A stretch of 64,000 bases of DNA. It comes from Sphingomonas sp. PP-CE-3G-477. GTDB lineage: Bacteria; Pseudomonadota; Alphaproteobacteria; Sphingomonadales; Sphingomonadaceae. The first letter of the stretch is position 1; every line of letters begins with the position of its first letter. The notes beneath the pieces are model-generated. The model ran no database searches and was not told where the DNA came from. It saw only the letters and a list, made by a program, of their open reading frames with translations. The DNA is taken from positions 1 to 64,000 of the forward strand of contig NZ_QAOF01000006.1 of assembly GCF_003050745.1 (NCBI RefSeq). Reading direction: 5' to 3'. Shown one piece after another: positions 37,776-44,563 of this stretch. Both the position numbers and the translations under genes were made by a program.

Positions 37776-38192
37776 CGCCGCCGCCGTGCGGACGTACGCG
37801 GCCAGCCGGACGATGTCGGCGCTGTCCCAGTAATAGACCACCTCCGACAGCAGGATCAGGTCGAAGATGCCTGCGGGAGCGTCTTCGGGGAGTCGGCGTT
37901 GCTCGATGCCAATATGCGGCTGGTCCGCACACCGTGCCCGCGCCGCCGCGACCGCGGTTTCCGACACGTCGAGCGCCAGCAGCGCGTCGCAGCGTGCCCC
38001 AAGCCGCGCGGTCAGGACGCCGTTGGCGCAGCCGACCTCCAACGCGCTCTCGAACCGCTCCTTCGGCAACGCGGCCAATGTGTCGTCATACTTCGCCGCC
38101 TCGTACGCGCTGGTCTCGAACTCCCACGGGTCGCCCTTGTCCTTGTAGAGCGCCTCGAAATATTCGGGCTCGATCGAGTGTTCACGGCGCAT
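37602..38192 (-). CDS. NodS-like SAM-dependent methyltransferase
   Basis: 196 aa. Class I methyltransferase with motif I ALEVGCANGVLTARLG (about 51), LALDVSETAV, and FDLILLSEVVYYW (motif IV). The N-terminal EPEYFEALYKDKGDPWEFETSAYEAAKYDDTL pattern is typical of the NodS family, which N-methylates deacetylated chitooligosaccharide in rhizobia. Sphingomonads lack Nod factors, so the acceptor is unknown. The start overlaps the PIG-L stop by 11 nt. The 3' end is antisense to the GT2 gene. Confidence 0.9.
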   Translation of the reverse strand: MRREHSIEPEYFEALYKDKGDPWEFETSAYEAAKYDDTLAALPKERFESALEVGCANGVLTARLGARCDALLALDVSETAVAAARARCADQPHIGIEQRRLPEDAPAGIFDLILLSEVVYYWDSADIVRLAAYVRTAAASGGYVMLVHWIGETDYPKSGDDAVAELHAALGDRVTVVRSDRHEAYRLDLWRLEDAG

Positions 38193-38934
38193 CGCGGGTC
38201 TCCAGCAACAAGGTGTTCGGCCGGTCCATCAGCCGCATCATCGCGTTGGGCAGCCGGAAGTTCTCGCGCGCGCCGACGATCCGCCCGCCGCGCTGGCTGC
38301 GATGACACGCCATCGCGCGACGCTGTCTGGAACGACCGGACGCCGTGACGATCGACAGCACGCGAGCGCCGCGCAGGCGCTCGGTCAAATCGGGGACGGT
38401 CCAGCCCCAGACGAGATACTGCCAGAGACGGCAATGCGCGCGCCGTGCCACCGCCTCAGCGAGTGCGGCGGCGGCCTCGTGGTCGCAATGCGGTTCACCC
38501 GACCATGTAACCGCGATCTGGTGGACACCGCGAGCGCTGCACCACGCGGCCAGTCGGTCGACGGTGCGTTCGAACAGCGGATCGCCCTTCGAAGCCGGCG
38601 ACGCGTCCGGCCAATCGAGATAGAGCGCGTCCTGCTCGCCTCCCAATGCCTTCAACGCCGCCTGCGCCTCGCCGCGCCTCAGCCCCGCGATCCGCTTTCC
38701 ACTCCAACCCGGTGCATCCGGATGCGAACCCGAGCCATCGGTCAGGAACGCGGTGTGCAACCGGCCGCCTGCCGCGGTTACCGAGGCAATGAACGCGCCG
38801 CAGCCGAGCGTCTCGTCATCGGGATGCGGCGCCAGCACGAGCCATGGCCCCTGCCCCGCCGCCGTTCTGGCCGACATTCGAAGTGCGCGCCGCGTGAGGT
38901 TGCTCCAGGCCTTGCCGCCCGGCGCTACCACCAC
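38182..38934 (-). CDS. PIG-L family deacetylase
   Basis: About 250 aa. Zinc-dependent LmbE/PIG-L fold: LAPHPDDETLGCGAF (motif PHPDDE, about 33), FLTDGSGSH, and SGEPHCDHEAAAALA (His about 150). The family removes N-acetyl groups from GlcNAc-containing or related amino-sugar conjugates. GTG at 38934 or 38931 is the likely start, overlapping the acyl-CoA dehydrogenase stop by 7-10 nt; an upstream TTG is possible. In other proteobacteria this domain and the NodS-like domain are known as one fused protein, which supports a shared pathway. Confidence 0.9.
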   Translation of the reverse strand: MVVAPGGKAWSNLTRRALRMSARTAAGQGPWLVLAPHPDDETLGCGAFIASVTAAGGRLHTAFLTDGSGSHPDAPGWSGKRIAGLRRGEAQAALKALGGEQDALYLDWPDASPASKGDPLFERTVDRLAAWCSARGVHQIAVTWSGEPHCDHEAAAALAEAVARRAHCRLWQYLVWGWTVPDLTERLRGARVLSIVTASGRSRQRRAMACHRSQRGGRIVGARENFRLPNAMMRLMDRPNTLLLETRDAP

Positions 38935-40103
38935 CGATCGTCGCCCCAGCAATCATCCTCCAGCCACGCCGCCGCCGCCCGGTCGCGCGCCTGATCCGGG
39001 ACCGGCTGGCGCAGGTATAGTCCGAGATCGCGCGTGATCCGGTCGATCCGGCTGGCCGCGAAGAACGACGCGGTGCCGACCGAGCGCGCCGCCGCCTCCA
39101 TCGTCTTCAGGCCCGCCTCCTCGACGATACCCCGCGTCATCAGCACGAAAGGGATCGCCTCCGCCGCCTGCGTCTCCGCAAGGTGTGCGGCGCGGCGAAC
39201 CCACAGCCCTGCACTGCGCGTTTCGGTCAGACACGTCGCGAACCGCGCGCGCTGGATCGCGTCGTCGCCCTTGCCGGTCGCGACGAGGTGATCGCGCAAA
39301 TGCCGAACCAGCGCTTCGATTGCGCCGAGCTGTACCGCGGTGAACCGCCACGCGCCGGCACTGAACCGCGGTTCGGTCTCATATACGTCGGGCGCACCGA
39401 TCATCCCCTCGGGACCGATCGGCATGCCAGAGAAATCGAAGAGCCCGCTGCACGTCCCGCGCATGCCGCGGACCTGCCACCCGCTATTGTCGGCGCGTGC
39501 GGTTTCGCCCGCGATCGGCACGAGCACGAGTTGCTTGCCGCCGGTCGCATCGCGCGCGGTCACGAGGATGCGGTCGAGATGCCCTGCCCCCGTCGCAAAA
39601 CTCTTGCGGCCGTCGAGCACCCAGCGGCCGGGCGCGGACTGCCGGATCGAGAGGCCGGGCGTGGGCTCGGTATTCCAGACGCCGAACACGCGACCGGCTG
39701 CCAGATCGTCCGCCAAGGCCGCACGCTGTGCGTCGTCGCCATAAGCGGAAACAAGCTGGGCCGCATTCACATGCCCCTCGAATACGCGGCCCAGACTCAG
39801 GTCCGCGCCGCCGATCGCCCGCAGCACGTCGACTAGCGCATCGGTCCGGGCCGGCGTCGATACGTCAATGAATTCGGCCAGCGCCCCCGCTTCGTGCAGC
39901 GCGGCAACGCGGTCCGCCGGAAACGACTCCTCGCCGTTGCTGCGATCCCAGTCCGCCGCGAGCGCGCGAACGCTTTCCAGAACGGTCCAACCCTTTGGAT
40001 GAACGGGCGATTGTGCCGGCGATAGTCTGGTCAGTGGATCGATCCCCGCGCGCTGCGGACCGTGCGATACGGCCGCTGTGCGACTAGAACGCCGGACCGC
40101 CAC
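38925..40103 (-). CDS. Acyl-CoA dehydrogenase-family protein
   Basis: About 390 aa. Flavin acyl-CoA dehydrogenase fold: alpha N-domain (RVAALHEAGALAEF), middle beta-domain (VFGVWNTEPTPGLSI and GRWVLDGRKSFATGAGHLDRILVTA) and C-terminal helical domain (SVGTASFFAASRIDRITRDLGLYLRQ). The family oxidises acyl-CoA or hydroxylates related substrates; without alignment the catalytic base is not assigned. The start is uncertain: GTG at 40103 is used, and a TTG at 40130 sits inside a CtrA-type half-site. First gene of the minus-strand unit with PIG-L and NodS-like genes. Confidence 0.87.
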   Translation of the reverse strand: MAVRRSSRTAAVSHGPQRAGIDPLTRLSPAQSPVHPKGWTVLESVRALAADWDRSNGEESFPADRVAALHEAGALAEFIDVSTPARTDALVDVLRAIGGADLSLGRVFEGHVNAAQLVSAYGDDAQRAALADDLAAGRVFGVWNTEPTPGLSIRQSAPGRWVLDGRKSFATGAGHLDRILVTARDATGGKQLVLVPIAGETARADNSGWQVRGMRGTCSGLFDFSGMPIGPEGMIGAPDVYETEPRFSAGAWRFTAVQLGAIEALVRHLRDHLVATGKGDDAIQRARFATCLTETRSAGLWVRRAAHLAETQAAEAIPFVLMTRGIVEEAGLKTMEAAARSVGTASFFAASRIDRITRDLGLYLRQPVPDQARDRAAAAWLEDDCWGDDRWW

Positions 40104-40129
40104 GAGCGTTGCGTGAATCGCCTTCGACA

Positions 40130-40170
40130 ATGGTTAACCGCATCCGAATCCGTCCCGAACCTTTGGTTAA
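40130..40170. promoter_or_regulatory. CtrA-type TTAA half-sites
   Basis: ATGGTTAA (40130-40137) is the exact complement of the CtrA 8-mer half-site TTAACCAT. A second GGTTAAC follows with TTAA at 40167-40170. They lie between the acyl-CoA dehydrogenase unit and the 50-aa plus-strand gene. The half-sites are about 30 nt apart, not the 7-nt spacing of a full box, so control by CtrA is only a suggestion. Confidence 0.35.
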
Positions 40171-40213
40171 CGCTTGCCCGGCATAACGGCGCAATCGGAA
40201 GGGACACGGATCG

Positions 40214-40366
40214 ATGGCACACAAACAGGATATCTTCGCGCTGGTCGGCAAGCGGATGTGCGCGTCGCCGAGCCATCACGATCTGACCGCGAGCTACGAT
40301 CGGCCGCAGATCGCCGACCTCATCCGCAGGATCGACCGCGCGCTGCTGGATCGCCGCGCCGCCTGA
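40214..40366 (+). CDS. Small conserved hypothetical protein, 50 aa
   Basis: 50-aa open frame beginning MAHKQDIFALVGKRM and ending in a basic helix with IADLIRRIDRALLDRRAA. GGAAGGGA lies about 10 nt upstream of the ATG. It has two Cys/His-containing spots (KRMCASPSHHD) but no recognised domain. I judge it real from the ribosome binding site, codon pattern, and isolated position between divergent and convergent neighbours. Confidence 0.65.
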   Translation: MAHKQDIFALVGKRMCASPSHHDLTASYDRPQIADLIRRIDRALLDRRAA

Positions 40367-40374
40367 TCATCGCT

Positions 40375-40641
40375 TCAGTCGTCGGATCGTTCGGCGAAAC
40401 CGATCGCCGCGGCATAGGCTTCGGCGGCGCGGATCTCGCGCACATCCTTGAACGCGACATGCGGCGCGGGCGCGACACCGGTCGCACGCAGAACCGCCCA
40501 GAGCGCAAACCGCCGCCCCGCCTCCCGCTCGGTCCCGAACGCGATCGACACGCGCTCGCGTCCCGCCTCCAGCGCCTCGGGGCTGAGCGTATCGATGTCG
40601 GTCGTGCCGAAGAAATGCTGCGAGATCGCGTCGAGGTCCAT
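40375..40641 (-). CDS. Small conserved hypothetical protein, 88 aa
   Basis: 88 aa, acidic: MDLDAISQHFFGTTDIDTLS, then AGRERVSIAFGTEREAGRRFALWAVL and a C-terminal helix REIRAAEAYAAAIGF. No recognised family or motif. It converges on the 50-aa gene with an 8-nt gap. The protein reads as a compact soluble helical domain. Confidence 0.7.
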   Translation of the reverse strand: MDLDAISQHFFGTTDIDTLSPEALEAGRERVSIAFGTEREAGRRFALWAVLRATGVAPAPHVAFKDVREIRAAEAYAAAIGFAERSDD

Positions 40642-40785
40642 GGACCGCGCCTAGCCGACGCTCCGCCTCCTGCGCAATCGCATGCGCGCACGCGTCCACA
40701 CATACCAGATCGGCACATCGCGGTGGTTGCGATCGCGACGCTCTCCGCTTAGACGCCGTCGTCCCGGCTCGCCGGGTCACGGCGT

Positions 40786-40875
40786 GGAAGAGTGTCCGAG
40801 TGGTTTAAGGAACTGGTCTTGAAAACCAGCGATGGGGTAACTCATCCGTGGGTTCGAATCCCACCTCTTCCGCCA
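40786..40875 (+). tRNA. tRNA-Ser (anticodon TGA)
   Basis: 90-nt class II tRNA with encoded CCA. Acceptor arms GGAAGAG (40786-40792) and CTCTTCC (40865-40871), discriminator G, long variable arm (GCGATGGGGTAACTCATCC region), TpsiC loop GGTTCGAATCC, anticodon stem CTGGT / ACCAG and anticodon TGA at 40820-40822, reading UCN serine codons. No duplicated 3' end was noticed nearby, so no integrated element is inferred. Confidence 0.97.
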
Positions 40876-40906
40876 CGTGCCGCCGGAAATCGGGCCTGAA
40901 AGTGGC

Positions 40907-41338
40907 TCAGTTGGTCTTTTCGGGCGGAACGACGGGTAGCGGCAGCGGCGCGACCGGCACGCCCTCGTCGACCAATGCCTTCGCTTCGGCGAGACTGGCC
41001 TGACCGTGGATCGTGGCCTGCTTCTCCTCGCCGAGATGCATCGCGCGCGCACGGTCGGCGAAGGCAGAGCCGACCCATTCCGACGATTCGAGCGCTTTTG
41101 CCTGGCGCGCGGCAAGCGTCTTCATCGCAGCCTTCAGCGCCTCCGGGCTCGGCGGAGAGGGCTTCGAGTTGCTCTTCGACGGAATTGCGGGCGCCATGAC
41201 CGCCTTGGACACATCGCCATCGTTGCAGACCGGGCATTGCACCTGCCCTGCCTTGCGCTGGCTTTCATACGCGTCGCTAGATCCGAACCACGCCTCGAAC
41301 ACGTGCCCGCCGCCGCATTTGAGGTCGAAGACGATCAC
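40907..41338 (-). CDS. DUF1178 family protein
   Basis: 143 aa. N-terminal IVFDLKCGGGHVFEAWFGS and CPVCNDGDVSKAVMAPAIPS form a zinc-ribbon-like Cys set (Cys 8, Cys 34 and 37), matching DUF1178, a proteobacterial family of unknown role. The start is GTG at 41338, overlapping the nitrilase-like stop (GTGA). Conserved location after comF-grxC-nitrilase genes suggests a redox or tRNA/protein-modification housekeeping link, but no function is known. Confidence 0.88.
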   Translation of the reverse strand: MIVFDLKCGGGHVFEAWFGSSDAYESQRKAGQVQCPVCNDGDVSKAVMAPAIPSKSNSKPSPPSPEALKAAMKTLAARQAKALESSEWVGSAFADRARAMHLGEEKQATIHGQASLAEAKALVDEGVPVAPLPLPVVPPEKTN

Positions 41339-42162
41339 GATAGGGTCGTGACGACGGGGATCGAGCGACGATGGGCGATCACCGGAATGCGCGAACGGAC
41401 CTGCTCGACGCGAGCGGGATCGATCTCGGCGAAGGCCAGCCCGGCCGTCTCGCCCATGTCGAGGATCACGTCGCCCCACGGATCGACGACCAGCGAATGG
41501 CCATAGGTCTCGCGTCCGTCCGCATGAATGCCCGTCTGCGCGGCTGCGACGACGTATGCGCCCGCCTCGATCGCCCGCGCGCGCAGCAGGACATGCCAAT
41601 GCGCGGCGCCAGTCGGACGCGTGAAGGCAGCCGGAACCGAGAGGATCGTCGCGCCTGCATCGCTGAGCGCACGATAAAGGTCCGCGAACCGCACATCGTA
41701 GCAGATCGACGGACCGAGGCGTCCCGCCGGCGTATCGACGACGATCGCCGCGTCGCCACCGGCGTAGGCGGCGGACTCACGCCAGCTTTCGCCGGTCGGG
41801 AGATCGACGTCGAACAGATGGATCTTGTCATAGCGCGCGCGGATGGTCCCGGCCGCATCGATGACGAACCCGCGATTGGCAAACTTGCCGTCAAGCCGCC
41901 GCACGGCAAGCGAGCCCAGGTGAACCCAGATCCCGGCTTCGGCGGCCGCGGCACGCACGGCGGCGAGTACCGGGTCCGAATCCTCGGCGACGATGCAAGA
42001 TGCGCCACGAGACCGATCGCGATCGATCAGCCCAGACATTTCAGGCGTGAACAGGACCGACGCGTCGGCCTTTCCTGCGTCACGGATCGCTTCGACCAGC
42101 GTCGCGGCGTTGACGGCGGGATCGATCCCGCTCGTCATCTGGAGGACGCCGATCTTCGCCAT
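41335..42162 (-). CDS. Carbon-nitrogen hydrolase, Nit family
   Basis: 275 aa. The Glu-Lys-Cys triad is visible: FTPEMSGLIDRD (Glu about 44), RYDKIHLFDVDLP (Lys about 112) and GPSICYDVRFADLYR (Cys about 149). FADLYRALSDAGATILSVPAAFT and HWHVLLRARAIE are typical of Nit1/Nit2-like omega-amidases, which hydrolyse deaminated glutathione or alpha-ketoglutaramate. A neighbouring glutaredoxin fits glutathione metabolism. The start overlaps the grxC stop (TGATG). Confidence 0.92.
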   Translation of the reverse strand: MAKIGVLQMTSGIDPAVNAATLVEAIRDAGKADASVLFTPEMSGLIDRDRSRGASCIVAEDSDPVLAAVRAAAAEAGIWVHLGSLAVRRLDGKFANRGFVIDAAGTIRARYDKIHLFDVDLPTGESWRESAAYAGGDAAIVVDTPAGRLGPSICYDVRFADLYRALSDAGATILSVPAAFTRPTGAAHWHVLLRARAIEAGAYVVAAAQTGIHADGRETYGHSLVVDPWGDVILDMGETAGLAFAEIDPARVEQVRSRIPVIAHRRSIPVVTTLS

Positions 42163-42416
42163 CAGGCGAGGAGTGCGTCGAGGCCGCCCTTCGCGTCGAG
42201 CGCGGCCAGATCGTCCGATCCGCCGATATGCTTCCCGTCGATGAAGACCTGCGGCATGGTCATGCGACCGCCCGACCGCTCGACCATCTCGGCCTTTTTC
42301 GGGCCACCCATCGTGACGTCGAACTGCTCGGGCTCGACCCCCTTCGATGCGAGGAGCTTCAGCGCGCGCGTGCAATACGGACAGAACGCCTTGGTGTAGA
42401 TTTCGACTTTAGCCAT
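42162..42416 (-). CDS. grxC: Glutaredoxin 3
   Basis: 84-aa dithiol glutaredoxin with active site CPYC (Cys 12 and 15) in VEIYTKAFCPYCTRAL, the TMPQVFIDGKHIGG loop containing cis-Pro, and GGSDDLAALDAKGGLDALL. It reduces disulfides with glutathione in the cytoplasm. Overlaps the Nit-family gene by TGATG and follows comF with a 31-nt gap. Confidence 0.96.
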   Translation of the reverse strand: MAKVEIYTKAFCPYCTRALKLLASKGVEPEQFDVTMGGPKKAEMVERSGGRMTMPQVFIDGKHIGGSDDLAALDAKGGLDALLA

Positions 42417-42447
42417 GAGGCGGAAATGTGATCTCACCCTGCGCTTG

Positions 42448-43173
42448 TCAATCGTCGGCGGCGGACGAAAGAACGCGTGCCCAGCACAATATGACGACGG
42501 ACCGCGCGCCTGCGTTGAGCAGCACGCGCGTGCACGCATCGGCAGTCGCGCCACTGGTGTAGACGTCGTCGACCAGCGCGATCGTCCTGCCGCGTATGCG
42601 CGCCTTGTCCGAGGCAACGAACGCGCCCGCGACCGCCTTGCTACGCTGCTTCCCGCCAAGTCCGCGCAGCGGCATGGTGCGTCGGCTGCGGACCAGGACC
42701 TCGCGATCATGCGCGACACCCGACAGTTCGGCGACGGCATCCGCAATCAGCGCCGCCTGGTTGAAGCCGCGCGACCAGAGCCGCCAGCGATGCAGCGGCA
42801 CGGGTATCAGCAGGTCGATCTCGGCCGGCAGCAATCGCCGCATCTGCCGCGCCATCGTCTCGGCAAACGCGATCCGACCACCGTCTTTCAGGCGCAGCGC
42901 CAGATCGCGCGCGACGGGGCCGTAGGCGACGGCGGCAAGGACTCCGGCATGACGCGGCGGGGCGACGAGACAGAGTGCGCACAGCGCCTCCAATCCGCGA
43001 TCGAACGCGAACGGCCGGTTGCACCCGGCACACCAGGGTGGGCCCAGGAACCGGAGGCTCGTCCAGCATGGCGCGCAGAACCGGTGATCCTCGGCGACGG
43101 GCACGCCGCATCCCGGACACCGTGGCGGCAGGGCGATCGCGGCGATGAGACGAAACGGTTCGAGTATCCTCAC
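42448..43173 (-). CDS. comF: ComF-family phosphoribosyltransferase-like protein
   Basis: About 241 aa. An N-terminal double zinc ribbon (CPGCG, CAPCW, CAGCN, CALCL) precedes a PRTase domain with IPVPLHRWRLWSRGFNQAALIA, LGGKQRSK and the PRPP loop IALVDDVYTSGATADAC. ComF proteins support DNA uptake and replication restart in some bacteria. GTG at 43173 is chosen because GGGGGAAGAGG lies just upstream; a GTG at 43203 would add 10 residues. Divergent from the methyltransferase gene. Confidence 0.93.
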   Translation of the reverse strand: MRILEPFRLIAAIALPPRCPGCGVPVAEDHRFCAPCWTSLRFLGPPWCAGCNRPFAFDRGLEALCALCLVAPPRHAGVLAAVAYGPVARDLALRLKDGGRIAFAETMARQMRRLLPAEIDLLIPVPLHRWRLWSRGFNQAALIADAVAELSGVAHDREVLVRSRRTMPLRGLGGKQRSKAVAGAFVASDKARIRGRTIALVDDVYTSGATADACTRVLLNAGARSVVILCWARVLSSAADD

Positions 43174-43244
43174 GCCGCCTCTTCCCCCTTTGGGTTGCCA
43201 CACGGACCTTGTCGTGGAAGCGAGACCGCGTCACAAGCGCGACC

Positions 43245-44099
43245 GTGTCCGAAACCGCTCCCGAAATCTTCGATCGCACCGTGCGTCGCCTGCGTCGCGA
43301 CCGCGCCGCGCCTCACTATGCCGAGCATGATTTCCTGCGCGCGACGATGTTGGACGGCATTGCCGAACGGCTCGATGCGGTCACGCGCGATTTCACCGAC
43401 ATCCTCGATCTCGGCTGTTTCGACGGCGCGTTCGCCGCCGCGCCGGGTGCGCGAATAGCCCGCTGCGACGCTGGGTTCGCATTTGCCGCGCGGTCCGCCG
43501 GCGTACAGGCCGATGAAGATCGCCTGCCGTTTGCGGACGCCTCGTTCGATCTGGTGGTGAGCGCGGGCGTTCTCGATCAGGTCAACGACCTTCCCGGCGC
43601 GCTGTCCCTGATCCGCCGGGTCCTGCGTCCCGACGGCTTGTTCCTCGGCGCGTTCGTCGGCGCAGGCAGCTTGCCCGCACTCCGGAGCGCGCTGCGGGTG
43701 GCCGAGAGCGATCGCCCCGCCGCGCGGCTGCATCCACAGATCGACGTGCGATCGGCGGGCGACCTTCTGATGCGTGCAGGGTTCGCGTTGTCCGTTGCCG
43801 ATGTCGAGACGCTCGACGTCGGCTATCGCGATCTCGGCCGGCTGTTCGGCGATCTGCGCGGGATGGCGGCCAGCAACGTGCTCGCCCAGCGCCAGCCTTT
43901 GGTGTCGGGCACCGTCGCAAGGACGATCGCCGCCTTTGCAGAGGCCGCAGACGATCGCGGCCGGACGCATGAGAAATTCCAGATCGCCTTCCTGACGGGC
44001 TGGTCGCCAGATCCGTCCCAGCCGAAACCGGCGCGGCGCGGCAGCGCGACCGCATCGCTCGGCGACGCCCTGGGGCGCAAACCGGGCGCGACAGCCTAG
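43245..44099 (+). CDS. SAM-dependent methyltransferase (BioC / NDUFAF5-like)
   Basis: 284 aa. N-terminal PEIFDRTVRRLRRDRAA resembles the alphaproteobacterial NDUFAF5-like group. Motif I is degenerate: ILDLGCFDGAFAAAPG; LPFADASFDLVVSAGVLDQVNDLPGAL and RRVLRPDGLFLGAF are typical post-I and motif VI segments. The substrate may be a protein Arg or quinone-related compound by analogy. Start GTG at 43245 fits the family N-terminus. Its TAG shares CTAG with the converging response-regulator stop. Confidence 0.88.
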   Translation: MSETAPEIFDRTVRRLRRDRAAPHYAEHDFLRATMLDGIAERLDAVTRDFTDILDLGCFDGAFAAAPGARIARCDAGFAFAARSAGVQADEDRLPFADASFDLVVSAGVLDQVNDLPGALSLIRRVLRPDGLFLGAFVGAGSLPALRSALRVAESDRPAARLHPQIDVRSAGDLLMRAGFALSVADVETLDVGYRDLGRLFGDLRGMAASNVLAQRQPLVSGTVARTIAAFAEAADDRGRTHEKFQIAFLTGWSPDPSQPKPARRGSATASLGDALGRKPGATA

Positions 44100-44488
44100 C
44101 CGATCATGCCTTCGCCCTCGACGTCGCGCGCGAGAACCGTACCCATCGCCTCGAACAGCGCATCCATCGCGACGGGCTTGAAGATCACGTCGTCCGCGCC
44201 CGCCGCCAAACAGCGCGTCCGCAAATCGGGCGCGATATCCGCCGTCACGACGATGATAGGGACCCGGCCCTTGGCATCGCCCCGTGCGCGAATATGCTCG
44301 ATTGCGGTGATGCCATCCATGCCGGGCATGCGAAGATCGACGAGTATGATCGCGAACTCCTGCTCGTCGATGATCTCCAGGCCGCGCTCCGCGCTCTCGG
44401 CTTCGACCATCGTGGCGCCTGCGACATCGAGCATGTCTTTGACAACCCGCCGATTCATCCGGTCATCCTCGATGAACAGGACGTTCAC
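44096..44488 (-). CDS. Single-domain response regulator (REC only)
   Basis: 130 aa, CheY-like. Acidic pocket EDD (8-10), phospho-Asp in ILVDLRMPGMDG (about 51), Thr in VVTADI (about 81) and Lys in FKPVAMD. No output domain. The start is GTG at 44488. It lies 64 nt downstream of the TPR histidine kinase and the EAL gene on the same strand, so it probably receives phosphate in that pathway. The stop codons of this gene and the converging methyltransferase both lie in one CTAG. Confidence 0.93.
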   Translation of the reverse strand: MNVLFIEDDRMNRRVVKDMLDVAGATMVEAESAERGLEIIDEQEFAIILVDLRMPGMDGITAIEHIRARGDAKGRVPIIVVTADIAPDLRTRCLAAGADDVIFKPVAMDALFEAMGTVLARDVEGEGMIG

Positions 44489-44536
44489 GACCGCGTCCGT
44501 ATCAAATCAACGAGCAGGGAGAAGATGGTCGTCATG

Positions 44537-44563
44537 GTGCTGCATCTACGCGTCATGCAGCAC
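44537..44563 (-). promoter_or_regulatory. Hairpin spanning the kinase stop codon
   Basis: Arms GTGCTGCAT (44537-44545) and ATGCAGCAC (44555-44563) pair perfectly over 9 bp with a 9-nt loop, overlapping the kinase stop codon. No U-tract follows. It could attenuate readthrough to the response regulator gene or set different mRNA levels. Confidence 0.45.

Noticed and set aside
40786..40875. Integrated element at the tRNA-Ser gene
   Set aside because: No integrase, no repeated 3' tRNA end and normal housekeeping genes follow.
42162..42746. Long N-terminal extension on glutaredoxin
   Set aside because: The extra 110 residues are antisense-like to ComF and have no domain; ATG at 42416 gives a complete glutaredoxin.
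44485..44535. 16-aa minus-strand frame (MTTIFSLLVDLIRTRS) ending in the response-regulator GTG
   Set aside because: No ribosome binding site and it lies in a hairpin region; the overlap could be chance.
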